The notes below the pieces were generated by a model, which worked only from the letters and a program-made list of their open reading frames with translations, was not told where the DNA came from and did not search any database. From JACQXM01 sp964569425 (lineage in GTDB: Bacteria > Planctomycetota > Phycisphaerae > UBA1845), in contig CAZMVD010000041.1 of the NCBI GenBank assembly GCA_964569425.1, positions 1 through 30,724 of the forward strand: a DNA stretch of 30,724 bases, given 5' to 3'. Below are positions 17,714-25,589 of the stretch, one piece after another. Both the position numbers and the translations under genes were made by a program. The first letter of the stretch is position 1, and each line of letters starts with the position of its first letter.

Positions 17714-18727
17714 TTACGGCGCGCCGCGCCGCGCGGCGGCCTCGGCCAGGGGGCGCGGGGCGCGGCGCGCATTGAGCAGCAGAATCACCAGCGCCACAAG
17801 GATCAGACCCCCGCCGAAAAACGTATTTCGGTGCGGCACCTCGCCGATGGCCAGGTACGTCCACACCGGCACCAGAATCGGCTCCAGCATGGTCAGCAGC
17901 GCCGCCTGGTACGCGGGCACCCGCGCCAGGCCCAGCGTATAGAGATAGTAGGGAATGCCGAACTGCACCACCCCCATGATGACCAGCAGAACCAGCGAGC
18001 GGCGACTGATGGACAACTGCTGAATGCCCTCGGCCTCGAACAGCGGCAGGCACAGAAACGGAAGTATCAGCAGCGCGGAGCCCAGATTGTTGAGCACCGT
18101 GACCGCGGCCGAGTTGACGTCGCGCATCCGGCGGATCATCAGCGTGAGCAGCCCGAAGAACAAACCGGCGAACAGCGCGATGACCAGCCCCGGCAGGTCG
18201 GTCCCGGCCTTGCCGAAGAAAATGATGACAATGCCCACGATGGCCAGGGCCAGGATCCACAAATCCCGTGCCTGCGGCCGCTCGCGCAGAATCCACGGCG
18301 ACAGGCCGAAAATCCAGAAGGTGGAGGTGTATTGCAGGATGATCGCGTTGGCCGCCTCCGTCTTGGTGTTGGCGACCACGAAGCAGACGGTCATCAAGGT
18401 AAAGAAAATCACGCACCAGAACGCGGCGGGGCGCAGCCGGCGGCGCGAGGCTGCGGCGGCGGTGTCTTGCGAAAACAACGTGTGCAGCCGCCCGCGCGCC
18501 AGCGGAAGCAGCACCAGCCCGGCGAACAGCGAACGGTAAAACGCGATCACCACGCCGCCGGGGCCCTCGCCGCCTTCGTTGACCAGCTTGATGAGCGCCC
18601 CGTTGAGGCTCCAGAGCAGCGCAGCGGCCAGCAGCAGCACGATGCCCAGCGCGTACGCGCGGGCGGCGTGCGCGTCGCCAGCGTGCGGCGCCCGGGCAGT
18701 TGATGGTGAAGAGGACCGTTCGTGCAT
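17714..18727 (-). CDS. EamA/DMT-superfamily transporter
   Basis: 337 aa with about ten transmembrane segments in two EamA repeats. The first begins at YALGIVLLLAAALLWSLNGALIKL, the second near GLVIALFAGLFFGLLTLMIRR. The signature PIL-x-PVWTYLAIGEVP lies in the last quarter, a hallmark of this drug/metabolite transporter superfamily, many of whose members export amino acids or other small metabolites. The ATG at 18727 begins a short hydrophilic N-terminus; the frame is open upstream into repeat-rich intergenic DNA that is not coding. It is the first gene of a two-gene operon with the saccharopine-dehydrogenase-like gene. Confidence 0.88.
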   Translation of the reverse strand: MHERSSSPSTARAPHAGDAHAARAYALGIVLLLAAALLWSLNGALIKLVNEGGEGPGGVVIAFYRSLFAGLVLLPLARGRLHTLFSQDTAAAASRRRLRPAAFWCVIFFTLMTVCFVVANTKTEAANAIILQYTSTFWIFGLSPWILRERPQARDLWILALAIVGIVIIFFGKAGTDLPGLVIALFAGLFFGLLTLMIRRMRDVNSAAVTVLNNLGSALLILPFLCLPLFEAEGIQQLSISRRSLVLLVIMGVVQFGIPYYLYTLGLARVPAYQAALLTMLEPILVPVWTYLAIGEVPHRNTFFGGGLILVALVILLLNARRAPRPLAEAAARRGAP

Positions 18728-18993
18728 CGCGCGCCATTGTCCGCGAGCCGCGAGGGCGCGGCAATTGGACGAAACGCGGAATGAGGAATGCGGGCTGAGG
18801 AATGCCGGACAGTGGATGCGGAGCGGGTAAAGGGGGCGCGGGAAGTTCGCAAATCCGGAATCTGAAATTCGAAATCTGAGATTTCTGGAGCGGTGCGGAA
18901 GGCCTTGAAACAATGTCGAGGACTCGATGCTCCGCCGTTCAACGCGCGAGTCGATGTGCGAAGGACGGGCCGGGTTCCCCTAGAATCGAATGG

Positions 18994-19022
18994 TTGACGG
19001 TAGGACGTTCAACGGGTCTAAC
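18994..19022 (+). promoter_or_regulatory. Candidate promoter of the cyclase-family gene
   Basis: TTGACG (18994-18999) and TCTAAC (19017-19022) are 17 bp apart, a reasonable sigma-70 match. The leader would be about 110 nt and contain the paired hairpins at 19059-19099. Confidence 0.35.
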
Positions 19023-19058
19023 TGATCTGCCAGGAAAGTAACGAGAAGCGCTGCAGGG

Positions 19059-19099
19059 CCGGCCTTTCAGCCGGTCTGACGGGCCGGAATGCCGGTCCC
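19059..19099. repeat. Paired GC-rich hairpins (REP-like)
   Basis: CCGGC-CTTTCA-GCCGG (19059-19074) is followed by GGGCCGG-AATG-CCGGTCCC with one bulged base (19081-19099). Two hairpins separated by six bases form a compact BIME-like unit directly upstream of the cyclase gene. Confidence 0.5.
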
Positions 19100-19137
19100 A
19101 CGGCGCGGAACCCGGTGCCAAAGGGTGGCATGGAACA

Positions 19138-19758
19138 ATGATCTACGACATCACACCGACGATCGACTCGCGCTTGCGGGTCTGGCCGGGGGACACGCCG
19201 CCCAGCCGCGAGGTGCTATGCGACATGGCGCGCGGCGACAACATCACCCTGTCCACCCTCCGCGCCACGGTCCACCTGGGCGCACACGCCGATGCGCCGA
19301 ACCACTACGGCGCGGGTGCGGCGTCCATCGAGCAGCGCCCCTTGGAGACCTATCTCGGCCCGTGCCAGGTGATTTCGGTGGCGGTGCCACGGGGTACGCG
19401 GATCGCACCGGAGCAGATCACGACGCCCATCCGTGCGCCGCGCGTGCTGCTGCGCACCGGCACCTACCCCGATCCCACGGCGTTCAACGAAGACTTCGCG
19501 GCCCTGGCGCCGGCGCTTGTGGAAACGCTGGCGGCGCGGGGCGTGCGCCTCATCGGCATCGACACGCCCAGCGTGGACCTGTTCGACTCCAAGGACCTCC
19601 CCGCGCACCGCATGTTCCTCCAGCACGACGTGGCCATCCTCGAAGGCATCGTGCTCGCGGGCGTGCCCGATGGCGACTACGAGCTGATCGCGCTGCCGCT
19701 CAAACTGGCCGGCTTCGACGCCAGTCCCGTGCGTGCCGTGCTGCGGACGGCGACCTGA
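19138..19758 (+). CDS. Cyclase family protein (KynB-like metal-dependent hydrolase)
   Basis: 206 aa, typical for the family. MIYDITPTID...VWPGDTPPSREV is the characteristic start, and the metal-binding motif HxGxHxDxP is exact at 46-54 (HLGAHADAP). The C-terminal IGIDTPSVDLFDSKDLPAH and LEGIVLAGVPDGDYELIALPLKL fit bacterial arylformamidases, which hydrolyse N-formylkynurenine in tryptophan breakdown. No kynurenine 3-monooxygenase or tryptophan dioxygenase is nearby; the PLP enzyme at 22004 does not look like a standard kynureninase. So a KynB function is plausible but another cyclic or amide substrate is possible. Confidence 0.88.
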   Translation: MIYDITPTIDSRLRVWPGDTPPSREVLCDMARGDNITLSTLRATVHLGAHADAPNHYGAGAASIEQRPLETYLGPCQVISVAVPRGTRIAPEQITTPIRAPRVLLRTGTYPDPTAFNEDFAALAPALVETLAARGVRLIGIDTPSVDLFDSKDLPAHRMFLQHDVAILEGIVLAGVPDGDYELIALPLKLAGFDASPVRAVLRTAT

Positions 19759-19849
19759 CCGCCGGCCCTCCATCCGCAAAGCACGTCTCTCAGCGGTGAC
19801 AGGCCCTTGGCATTATCAGGCCGGCGCCCCGATCTCAGCGGCGGCGATC

Positions 19850-21532
19850 CTACGAAAACTCCGCGAACAGCGACTTGGCAAAGTCAGGGTCGGGGGCGAA
19901 GTCGACCGGCAGCCCGGGCGTTTCGACCACGCGGAACTTGCGCGATCCCGCGCCCGCCGCCAGTTGGCGGCGCAGGTCGCCGAGGGTCATGCGGCGAAAA
20001 TTGGTGGCCAGCAGCAGAACGCCGCCGGCCTTGAGCACCTGCACCGCGCCGCGCACCAGCGCCGCAAGGTCGCGCTCAATGGAAAAAGACGCTTTCGCCT
20101 TGCGTCCGTGCGCGAAACTGGGCGGGTCGAGCACGATCAGATCAAACGCCTTCCCCTGCCGCGCGGCGCGCTGCAGGTATCCGGCGGCGTCGGAGCGAAT
20201 GAACTGGTGCGCGTCCAGCGGCAGCCCGTTTCGCTCAAAGTTCCGCCGACCCCATTCCAGGTGCGTGGGGGAAAGATCGACGCTGACCGTTGCGCTGGCG
20301 CCGCCCGCCGCCGCCGCCACCGAAAACCCGCAAGTGTAGGCAAAAAGGTTGAGCACAGCGCGCCCCGCCGCCAGCGTGCGGATTCGCTCGCGGTTGTCGC
20401 GTTGATCGAGGAACAACCCGACGGAGAACCCGTGGTACGGGCGAATGGCGAACACCAGGTCGCGCTCCCGAATGGCGATTTCCTCGGGCACGGCGCCCCC
20501 GACGAGCGGCTGAGGCGATTTCATGCGGTTCAGCACGTCAAGATCGGCGCGCACGCGGTCTTTGACGAATTGTTTGAGGTACACCGCGCTCAGCCCCAGG
20601 GTCGCGCGATACCACTCGGCGATGGCGGGCAGTTCCGCGTGGAGCGCCGGCGAATCATCCAACGCCTGCAGGATGGCGACTTCGCCGAATCGCTCCGCCA
20701 CCAGGCCGGGTAGGTCCTCGTCCGCGCCGTGGATAAGGCGATAGGCGTCGCTGGTATTCGACGCAAGCAGCACCGCGCGGCGCGCCAGGGCGGCGTGGAG
20801 AATGCGCGGCGTGTCGCGCCGCCGCTCGAAATAAGGTTCGACGTGCCGCGAAGCGGGGCACTTGAGGGTCACGCGGGTGCGCAAATGCGGATGCGGAAAC
20901 GAAAGCTGGGCAAGGTGCAGAAATGTCTCGGCGGCGGTATCGCGCGGGCGTGCGATGCCCAGAATGTCGCCCACCAGCCGCAACTCGACGGCGCGCAGTT
21001 GCGCACGCAGTGCGTGGGTGGTGGGCGCACAGGTTCGGCAGCGAACCAGCGTGAGCCTCTCGGTCGACTGGAGCGCCTGAATCGCGGTCTGCTTCTCCGC
21101 CGGCTGCGTGGCGACCGCCTTGTGACCGGGCCCGCGCCGCGCCCGCCCCGCACCGCGCCCGCGCGAGCGGCCGTGCTCGGCCCCCACCACCAGGTGGGCG
21201 CGCGCCGGCCGGCCGNNNNNNNNNNGCCGGCCGTGAACGACGGCCACGTATTCCTGCTGCACGGCGCCGGTGCGCAGGCCGGTACGCACAAACTGCGCGG
21301 TGGCATGGTCCTTGGCCAACAGCAGAATGCCCGATTCATAGCGGCTGAGGCGATTGATGGGGCGGAGCGTCTCCCCGCGCCCGCGCAGGGCGGCGACAAT
21401 TTCCACCACGCCCTCCGCACGACCGCCGGGGGGCGTGGTGGTATCGAGCCCGGCCGGTTTGTGCACGGCCAGCAGCAGGTCGTCCTCGTGAACGACCGGG
21501 ATGAGTTTGCGGGCCAACGCCGGGGTTTTCAT
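19850..21532 (-). CDS. Fusion: RluA-like pseudouridine synthase domain + RlmI-like rRNA methyltransferase
   Basis: About 560 aa as drawn, with a 10-N gap inside. Residues of about 10-210 resemble RluA/RluD pseudouridine synthases (HEDDLLLAVHKPAGL, then PINRLSRYESGILLLAKD). The catalytic motif should read H-R-L-D; here it is N-R-L-S, with a clear AGC Ser codon, so the catalytic Asp is missing. The later T-G-R-T-H-Q-I-R motif is also degraded (APTTHALRAQL). The rest is an RlmI/RlmK-type methyltransferase: LKQFVKDR, GLFLDQRDNR, SAM-binding NLFAYTCGFS and catalytic DLIVLDPPSFAHGRK. It probably methylates rRNA, using the degenerate domain for RNA binding. The ATG at 21532 is the first sensible start. 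Confidence 0.82.
   Translation of the reverse strand: MKTPALARKLIPVVHEDDLLLAVHKPAGLDTTTPPGGRAEGVVEIVAALRGRGETLRPINRLSRYESGILLLAKDHATAQFVRTGLRTGAVQQEYVAVVHGRXXXXGRPARAHLVVGAEHGRSRGRGAGRARRGPGHKAVATQPAEKQTAIQALQSTERLTLVRCRTCAPTTHALRAQLRAVELRLVGDILGIARPRDTAAETFLHLAQLSFPHPHLRTRVTLKCPASRHVEPYFERRRDTPRILHAALARRAVLLASNTSDAYRLIHGADEDLPGLVAERFGEVAILQALDDSPALHAELPAIAEWYRATLGLSAVYLKQFVKDRVRADLDVLNRMKSPQPLVGGAVPEEIAIRERDLVFAIRPYHGFSVGLFLDQRDNRERIRTLAAGRAVLNLFAYTCGFSVAAAAGGASATVSVDLSPTHLEWGRRNFERNGLPLDAHQFIRSDAAGYLQRAARQGKAFDLIVLDPPSFAHGRKAKASFSIERDLAALVRGAVQVLKAGGVLLLATNFRRMTLGDLRRQLAAGAGSRKFRVVETPGLPVDFAPDPDFAKSLFAEFS
21216..21225. other. Assembly gap (10 N) inside the fusion gene
   Basis: Ten N bases flanked on both sides by GGCCGGCCG-type sequence, a GC-rich repeat that commonly breaks assemblies. 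Homology continues in the same frame on both sides, but the real length is unknown. Confidence 0.95.
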
Positions 21533-22003
21533 GGGGTCTGCGCCTTGGGGGCGACCGGGGGTAGCGCCGTCCAGGCGTCCCGGGCACGGGCCGCTATGGT
21601 AGACGTTCAGGTCGCCCGCGCCCATGGAGCGCAATCAGTGGTCAGCGCGGCGGCGCGACCCGCGCGCGAGGTTATCGGTGTTTACGCGCCGAAATCAGCC
21701 ACGGCGGCGTGAGCCGCCAAGCGGAAAGAAATCACAAAATGCGTGTATTTTCCTTGGCCGCGGAGTTTGTTAGAAAACCAACCTGGTGTGCGCTACGATG
21801 TCTATAGGGACGTAGAGTGCTTCGTTCCTGTCGGCAGGAACTGCCGATGGAACGGCGCTGGCGCCTCCGTGGGGTGCGGGATTGTATAGTGAATCTCGGA
21901 CGAACGCCGCGGGGCTTCCCGGGGCGGAGGTCAGTCAACACCCCTGATCGTGTTTCGCGCAGCGACGGCCCCGCACACGTGCCGTGGCCGGTGGTGGTGA
22001 ATC
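21533..22003. other. Intergenic region between divergent genes
   Basis: 471 bp with no supported gene. A perfect hairpin with 7-bp arms, GTTCCTG-TCGG-CAGGAAC, lies at 21824-21841. An AT-richer patch at 21731-21780 could hold a promoter, but I could not find well-spaced boxes. Confidence 0.4.
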
Positions 22004-23131
22004 ATGGACTGGAACGCATTAAGAGAAGAGTTCCCGATCACGCGGAACTACAACTTCATGAACCACGCGGCGGTGGCGCCGTTGAGCCGCCGCGCCGCGG
22101 ACGCCGCGCGCCGCTACCTGGCCCACGCCGAGGAAAACGCCTACCTGCGCGGCGGGTTCTTCAAGCAGGTGGACCGCGTGCGCGCTACGGTCGCCCAACT
22201 GATCAACGCCCAGGCCGATGAAATCGCGTTCATCAAGAACACCAGCGAAGGCATCAGCTTCGTGGCCAACGGGTTGTCGTGGAAAAACGGCGACAACGTG
22301 GTCATCACCAACGCCGAGTTCGCGGCCAACGTCTATCCGTGGCAGGCGCTGCGCACCCGCGGCGTGCAGGTGCGCATGGTGCTCGAGGAAGATGGCCGCA
22401 TCCCGCTGGAGCGCGTGCTCGAAGCCATCGACAGCCGCACGCGCGTGGTGTCCATTTCATCCGTGCAGTATGCCAGCGGATTCCGCAGCGACCTCGCCAC
22501 CCTGGGCGAGTACTGCCAGAGCAAGGGCGTCTTCCTGTGCGTCGACGCGATTCAGTCGCTGGGGGCGTTCCCCATCGACGTGCACGCGATGAACATCGAC
22601 TTTCTCGCGGCCGACGGGCACAAGTGGCTCTGCGCGCCGGAAGGGGCGGGGCTGTTTTACGTCCGCAAGGAGCTGCAAGGCCACCTGCACCCCAGCACCA
22701 TCGGCTGGCTGAGCATGAAGGACCCGTTCGCGTTCGGGAAGTACCAGTTCGAGTTTCAGGATTCGGCCCGCCGCTACGAATCCGGCAGCCACAACCTGCC
22801 CGGCGTGTTCGCCCTGGGCGGGGCGGTCGAGCTGGTGCTCGAAGTGGGGGTCGAAAACATCGCTCGCCGGCTGCTGGCCCTGACCGACCGCCTGGTGGCC
22901 GGGGTGCGCGAAAAGGGCTACCGAGTGGTGAGTTCGCGGCGGCCGACCGAATCGAGCGGCATCGTCGCCTTCATTTCCGACCTGCACGACCACGACCACG
23001 TGCAGCGGCACCTAGAGATGGAGCACCGCGTGGTCATCGCGGTGCGTTGCGGGCGTCTGCGCGCAAGTCCCTACTTCTACAACACCGAAAAAGAGGTCGA
23101 TCAGTTGATCGAGGCGCTGCCGCGCCACTGA
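22004..23131 (+). CDS. Class V PLP enzyme (cysteine desulfurase/isopenicillin-epimerase-like)
   Basis: 375 aa. The fold-type I, class V pattern is clear: YNFMNHAAVAPLSRRA near the N-terminus, IAFIKNTSEGISFVANGL (cofactor phosphate site), VSISSVQYASGFRSDL, the cofactor Asp in CVDAIQSLGAFP, and Schiff-base K207 in ADGHKWLCAPEGAGLFY. The later YESGSHNLPGVFALG is typical of the SufS/isopenicillin N epimerase-like branch. An active-site Cys loop of true cysteine desulfurases is not evident, so the reaction is uncertain. The ATG follows a weak GGTGGTGG site. It is convergent with the next gene, with only 10 bp between stops. Confidence 0.88.
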   Translation: MDWNALREEFPITRNYNFMNHAAVAPLSRRAADAARRYLAHAEENAYLRGGFFKQVDRVRATVAQLINAQADEIAFIKNTSEGISFVANGLSWKNGDNVVITNAEFAANVYPWQALRTRGVQVRMVLEEDGRIPLERVLEAIDSRTRVVSISSVQYASGFRSDLATLGEYCQSKGVFLCVDAIQSLGAFPIDVHAMNIDFLAADGHKWLCAPEGAGLFYVRKELQGHLHPSTIGWLSMKDPFAFGKYQFEFQDSARRYESGSHNLPGVFALGGAVELVLEVGVENIARRLLALTDRLVAGVREKGYRVVSSRRPTESSGIVAFISDLHDHDHVQRHLEMEHRVVIAVRCGRLRASPYFYNTEKEVDQLIEALPRH

Positions 23132-23141
23132 TCGGCGCCGC

Positions 23142-25550
23142 TTACGGTCCGGCCTGTTCTTCGATACTCCCGGGTGTTACACCATCCAGTTCGCGCTGCA
23201 GCGCGCGAAGTCGCGCTTCGATTTCCGCGCGCCGCTGCGGCGTAAACGCGCCCAGCCGCGCCCAGGCGGGGCGGGCGTCGTCGAGCGCCAGCGCCTCTTC
23301 ATAATGCGCCGCTGCGGCGCGCTTCAGTTGCCCGTCGGACAGTGCGGCGGCGGCATGGGCTTCCACTTCCGCGAGCACGATGAGCCAATCAGGGTCCAAC
23401 GGATAAAGTGCGCGGGCCTGATGCCCGGCGCGCACCGCGGCGCGATAGTGCTCCGCCTGCCCGGTGGACAGCGCCCGCATCCACTCGGCGCTCATCCGGG
23501 CGCGGGGGATGTCGTGCTGGCGGGGGTCGCGCGCCGCGGCCGCTTCGAGCGATGCCCCGGCCAGTGCGAGCGCCTCGTCGCGCACCGCGGGCTCCCCCGC
23601 AGCGACCGACATCAGCCAGGCGGCGCGCCGCCGGTAGGCGGTGGGGTCGAGCGGATCGGCGGCCGCGGCCTGCAGAAACAGGCGGTCGGCAGGGTGCCCG
23701 GCCAGCGGGCCGCGGAAGGGTTCGCGCGCCAGCGCTTCGGCGCGGTTGCGCAGGAAATCGCTGCGCCACACCGGAGCCGCGATCATGGTGAGTGTCAGTA
23801 TCGTGGCACTCAACCCCGCGAACGCGGGAAACCACCGCCGCGCCAGCGAGGGCGGCGCCCCGTCCGCCGCCGCCGGCGCCGCGCGTGAAACGCAACAGGC
23901 GAACAGCGCAACAAAGACCGTGGCGCTGCCGGGCACGAACAGCGCAAAATTGATCAGATCGTGCAGCACAAAAGCGAACAGCCCGGCGACCATGCCCCGG
24001 TGCGCCCCATCCGCAAAGCCCGCGGAAGGCACCCCCGCCGTGCCCGGCACAAAACACACAAACCCCGCCAGCCAGGCCAGCGCGGCGACCCCCGACAGAT
24101 AGTAAACGTAATGCACATCCGCCACGCCGAGCAGCGGCAGCCGCGCGATAATCAGCACCGCGAACAGCGCCGCCCCCCAGAGACCCGCGTTCAGGATGGA
24201 ACCGTGGGAATCGCGGGCGGAGGGATGGGGTTTCGCGCGCCCATGCGCCGGGTGACGCGCGCGGGTCAGCATCCACGAGCCGCCGAGCAGCAGCGCCACC
24301 ACAGCGAGCACGCCGCCGATGCCCCATTCAGCCGCCGCCTGCACGAGGAAATTGTGCGGGTTGGCGATCTCCTCGGGCACGGCCATGGGCTTGTATTGCA
24401 GGTACGCACGGCGGAAGTTCTCGCGCCCCACGCCGGTGAGCCAGTGATCGAGCAACATCGGCCAGGACGATCGCCAGTACAACCAGCGAAAGTGCAGCGA
24501 CCAGTGCGGCAGTGACTGAAAGATGACACCCCACGCGACGACCGCCGCGGTGCCGAGCGCCACCAGTCCCCACGCGGCGCAGAATATACGGCGGCCGTGG
24601 AGTGCGATCCTGCGACCGACAAGCTCATACAGAACCCACACCACGGCCGCCGCCGCGCCCGCGAGAATCGCGCCCAGGCTGCCGGTGAGCCAGGCAGCGA
24701 AGAACAGGGCGGCGGTGATGGCGGCGCCGCCGAGGGCAAGGAACACGGGAACGGCGCTGGACGAATCCGGCGTCACGCTCATCGAGCGTCCGACCGGGCT
24801 CAAGCCCGCCGCTCGCTTCCGCAGTGCGCTCCACCGCGCCACCGTCAGGCCCGCCGCGGCCAGCGCGCAGAGAACGAGATAAGATCCGGCCACGTTGCTG
24901 TGCGGAAAAAAGCCCTGCGCCTCGCGCGCTTTCATCCGCCGCTCGAACAGGTCCACCGTGGGAGAATCGAGCGGAATGCCCCGCTCCGCCCAGTAAGAGT
25001 CCTTGATGGACTGATAATGGTTCCATGTCTCTTCGAACGTGAGAAAGCGCTGCTCTACGCATTGCACGGCCTGCACACAGGCAGCGCCGAGCACCACGGC
25101 CACCAGCAATCGACGATGCGCCGCGCGGTGCACAAGCTGCGCCAGCGTGATCGCCAGGACGATCAGGCACAGCCAGTCAAGCGACGCGTTGATCGCCAGG
25201 CGTTGGTTTCCCGCGTACGCGCACGACGCGATGACCGCGGGGACCAGCAGCACCAGGCCCCATTCCAGCCCCGTGCGCGTGTACGGCCGCAGCGGGGCGA
25301 TGGCCCGCGCCAGCAGCCACAGGCATCCCCCGCCCAGAATCAGAACGTCGAAAACCAGCGTGCGCACCGCAGACGGGTCCGAAAGCGGCGGCAGCGCCGC
25401 AGCAAACGACGGCGACATGGCGTCGTACGTTTCCGCCACCAGCGGGCGCACAAGCACCACCGACAGAAGCACCAGCAGCGCGAGGCGTTCGAGCCAGTCG
25501 GCGATCGGCCGGCTGCGGGAAAACGGCTCAGCGGGTGCGGTGCGGTCCAT
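23142..25550 (-). CDS. O-antigen ligase/polymerase-like membrane protein with TPR-like tail
   Basis: 802 aa. About a dozen hydrophobic segments occupy residues 20-590. The Wzy_C-type hallmark is near residue 400: ANPHNFLVQAAAEWGIGG, preceded by a periplasmic loop with WLTGVGRENFRRAYLQYKP. An earlier HSNVAGSYLVL also fits the family. These enzymes join or polymerise lipid-linked glycans in the inner membrane. The last 200 residues are soluble and helical, with TPR-like repeats (AAAADPLDPTAYRRRAAWLM, HQARALYPLDPDWLIVLAEVEAH, HYEEALALDDARPAWARLG), as seen in bifunctional ligase-TPR proteins. The upstream lipoprotein gene ends 39 bp before, so they form an operon. Confidence 0.85.
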   Translation of the reverse strand: MDRTAPAEPFSRSRPIADWLERLALLVLLSVVLVRPLVAETYDAMSPSFAAALPPLSDPSAVRTLVFDVLILGGGCLWLLARAIAPLRPYTRTGLEWGLVLLVPAVIASCAYAGNQRLAINASLDWLCLIVLAITLAQLVHRAAHRRLLVAVVLGAACVQAVQCVEQRFLTFEETWNHYQSIKDSYWAERGIPLDSPTVDLFERRMKAREAQGFFPHSNVAGSYLVLCALAAAGLTVARWSALRKRAAGLSPVGRSMSVTPDSSSAVPVFLALGGAAITAALFFAAWLTGSLGAILAGAAAAVVWVLYELVGRRIALHGRRIFCAAWGLVALGTAAVVAWGVIFQSLPHWSLHFRWLYWRSSWPMLLDHWLTGVGRENFRRAYLQYKPMAVPEEIANPHNFLVQAAAEWGIGGVLAVVALLLGGSWMLTRARHPAHGRAKPHPSARDSHGSILNAGLWGAALFAVLIIARLPLLGVADVHYVYYLSGVAALAWLAGFVCFVPGTAGVPSAGFADGAHRGMVAGLFAFVLHDLINFALFVPGSATVFVALFACCVSRAAPAAADGAPPSLARRWFPAFAGLSATILTLTMIAAPVWRSDFLRNRAEALAREPFRGPLAGHPADRLFLQAAAADPLDPTAYRRRAAWLMSVAAGEPAVRDEALALAGASLEAAAARDPRQHDIPRARMSAEWMRALSTGQAEHYRAAVRAGHQARALYPLDPDWLIVLAEVEAHAAAALSDGQLKRAAAAHYEEALALDDARPAWARLGAFTPQRRAEIEARLRALQRELDGVTPGSIEEQAGP

Positions 25551-25589
25551 GCTGTATGACGAACTTCTCAGACTTCCGGGGAAATCAAA

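Larger units (their letters stand above)
18728..19137. other. Intergenic region rich in dispersed short repeats
   Basis: This 410-bp gap separates divergent genes. It contains imperfect direct repeats of GGAATG(A/C) type (about 18779-18822), a perfect palindrome GAAATCTGAGATTTC (18871-18885) beside a near-copy, and a paired hairpin element at 19059-19099. I see no gene. Such GAAATCTGA- and GGAATGAGG-type stretches recur between genes in planctomycete genomes, to my recollection. Confidence 0.5.
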
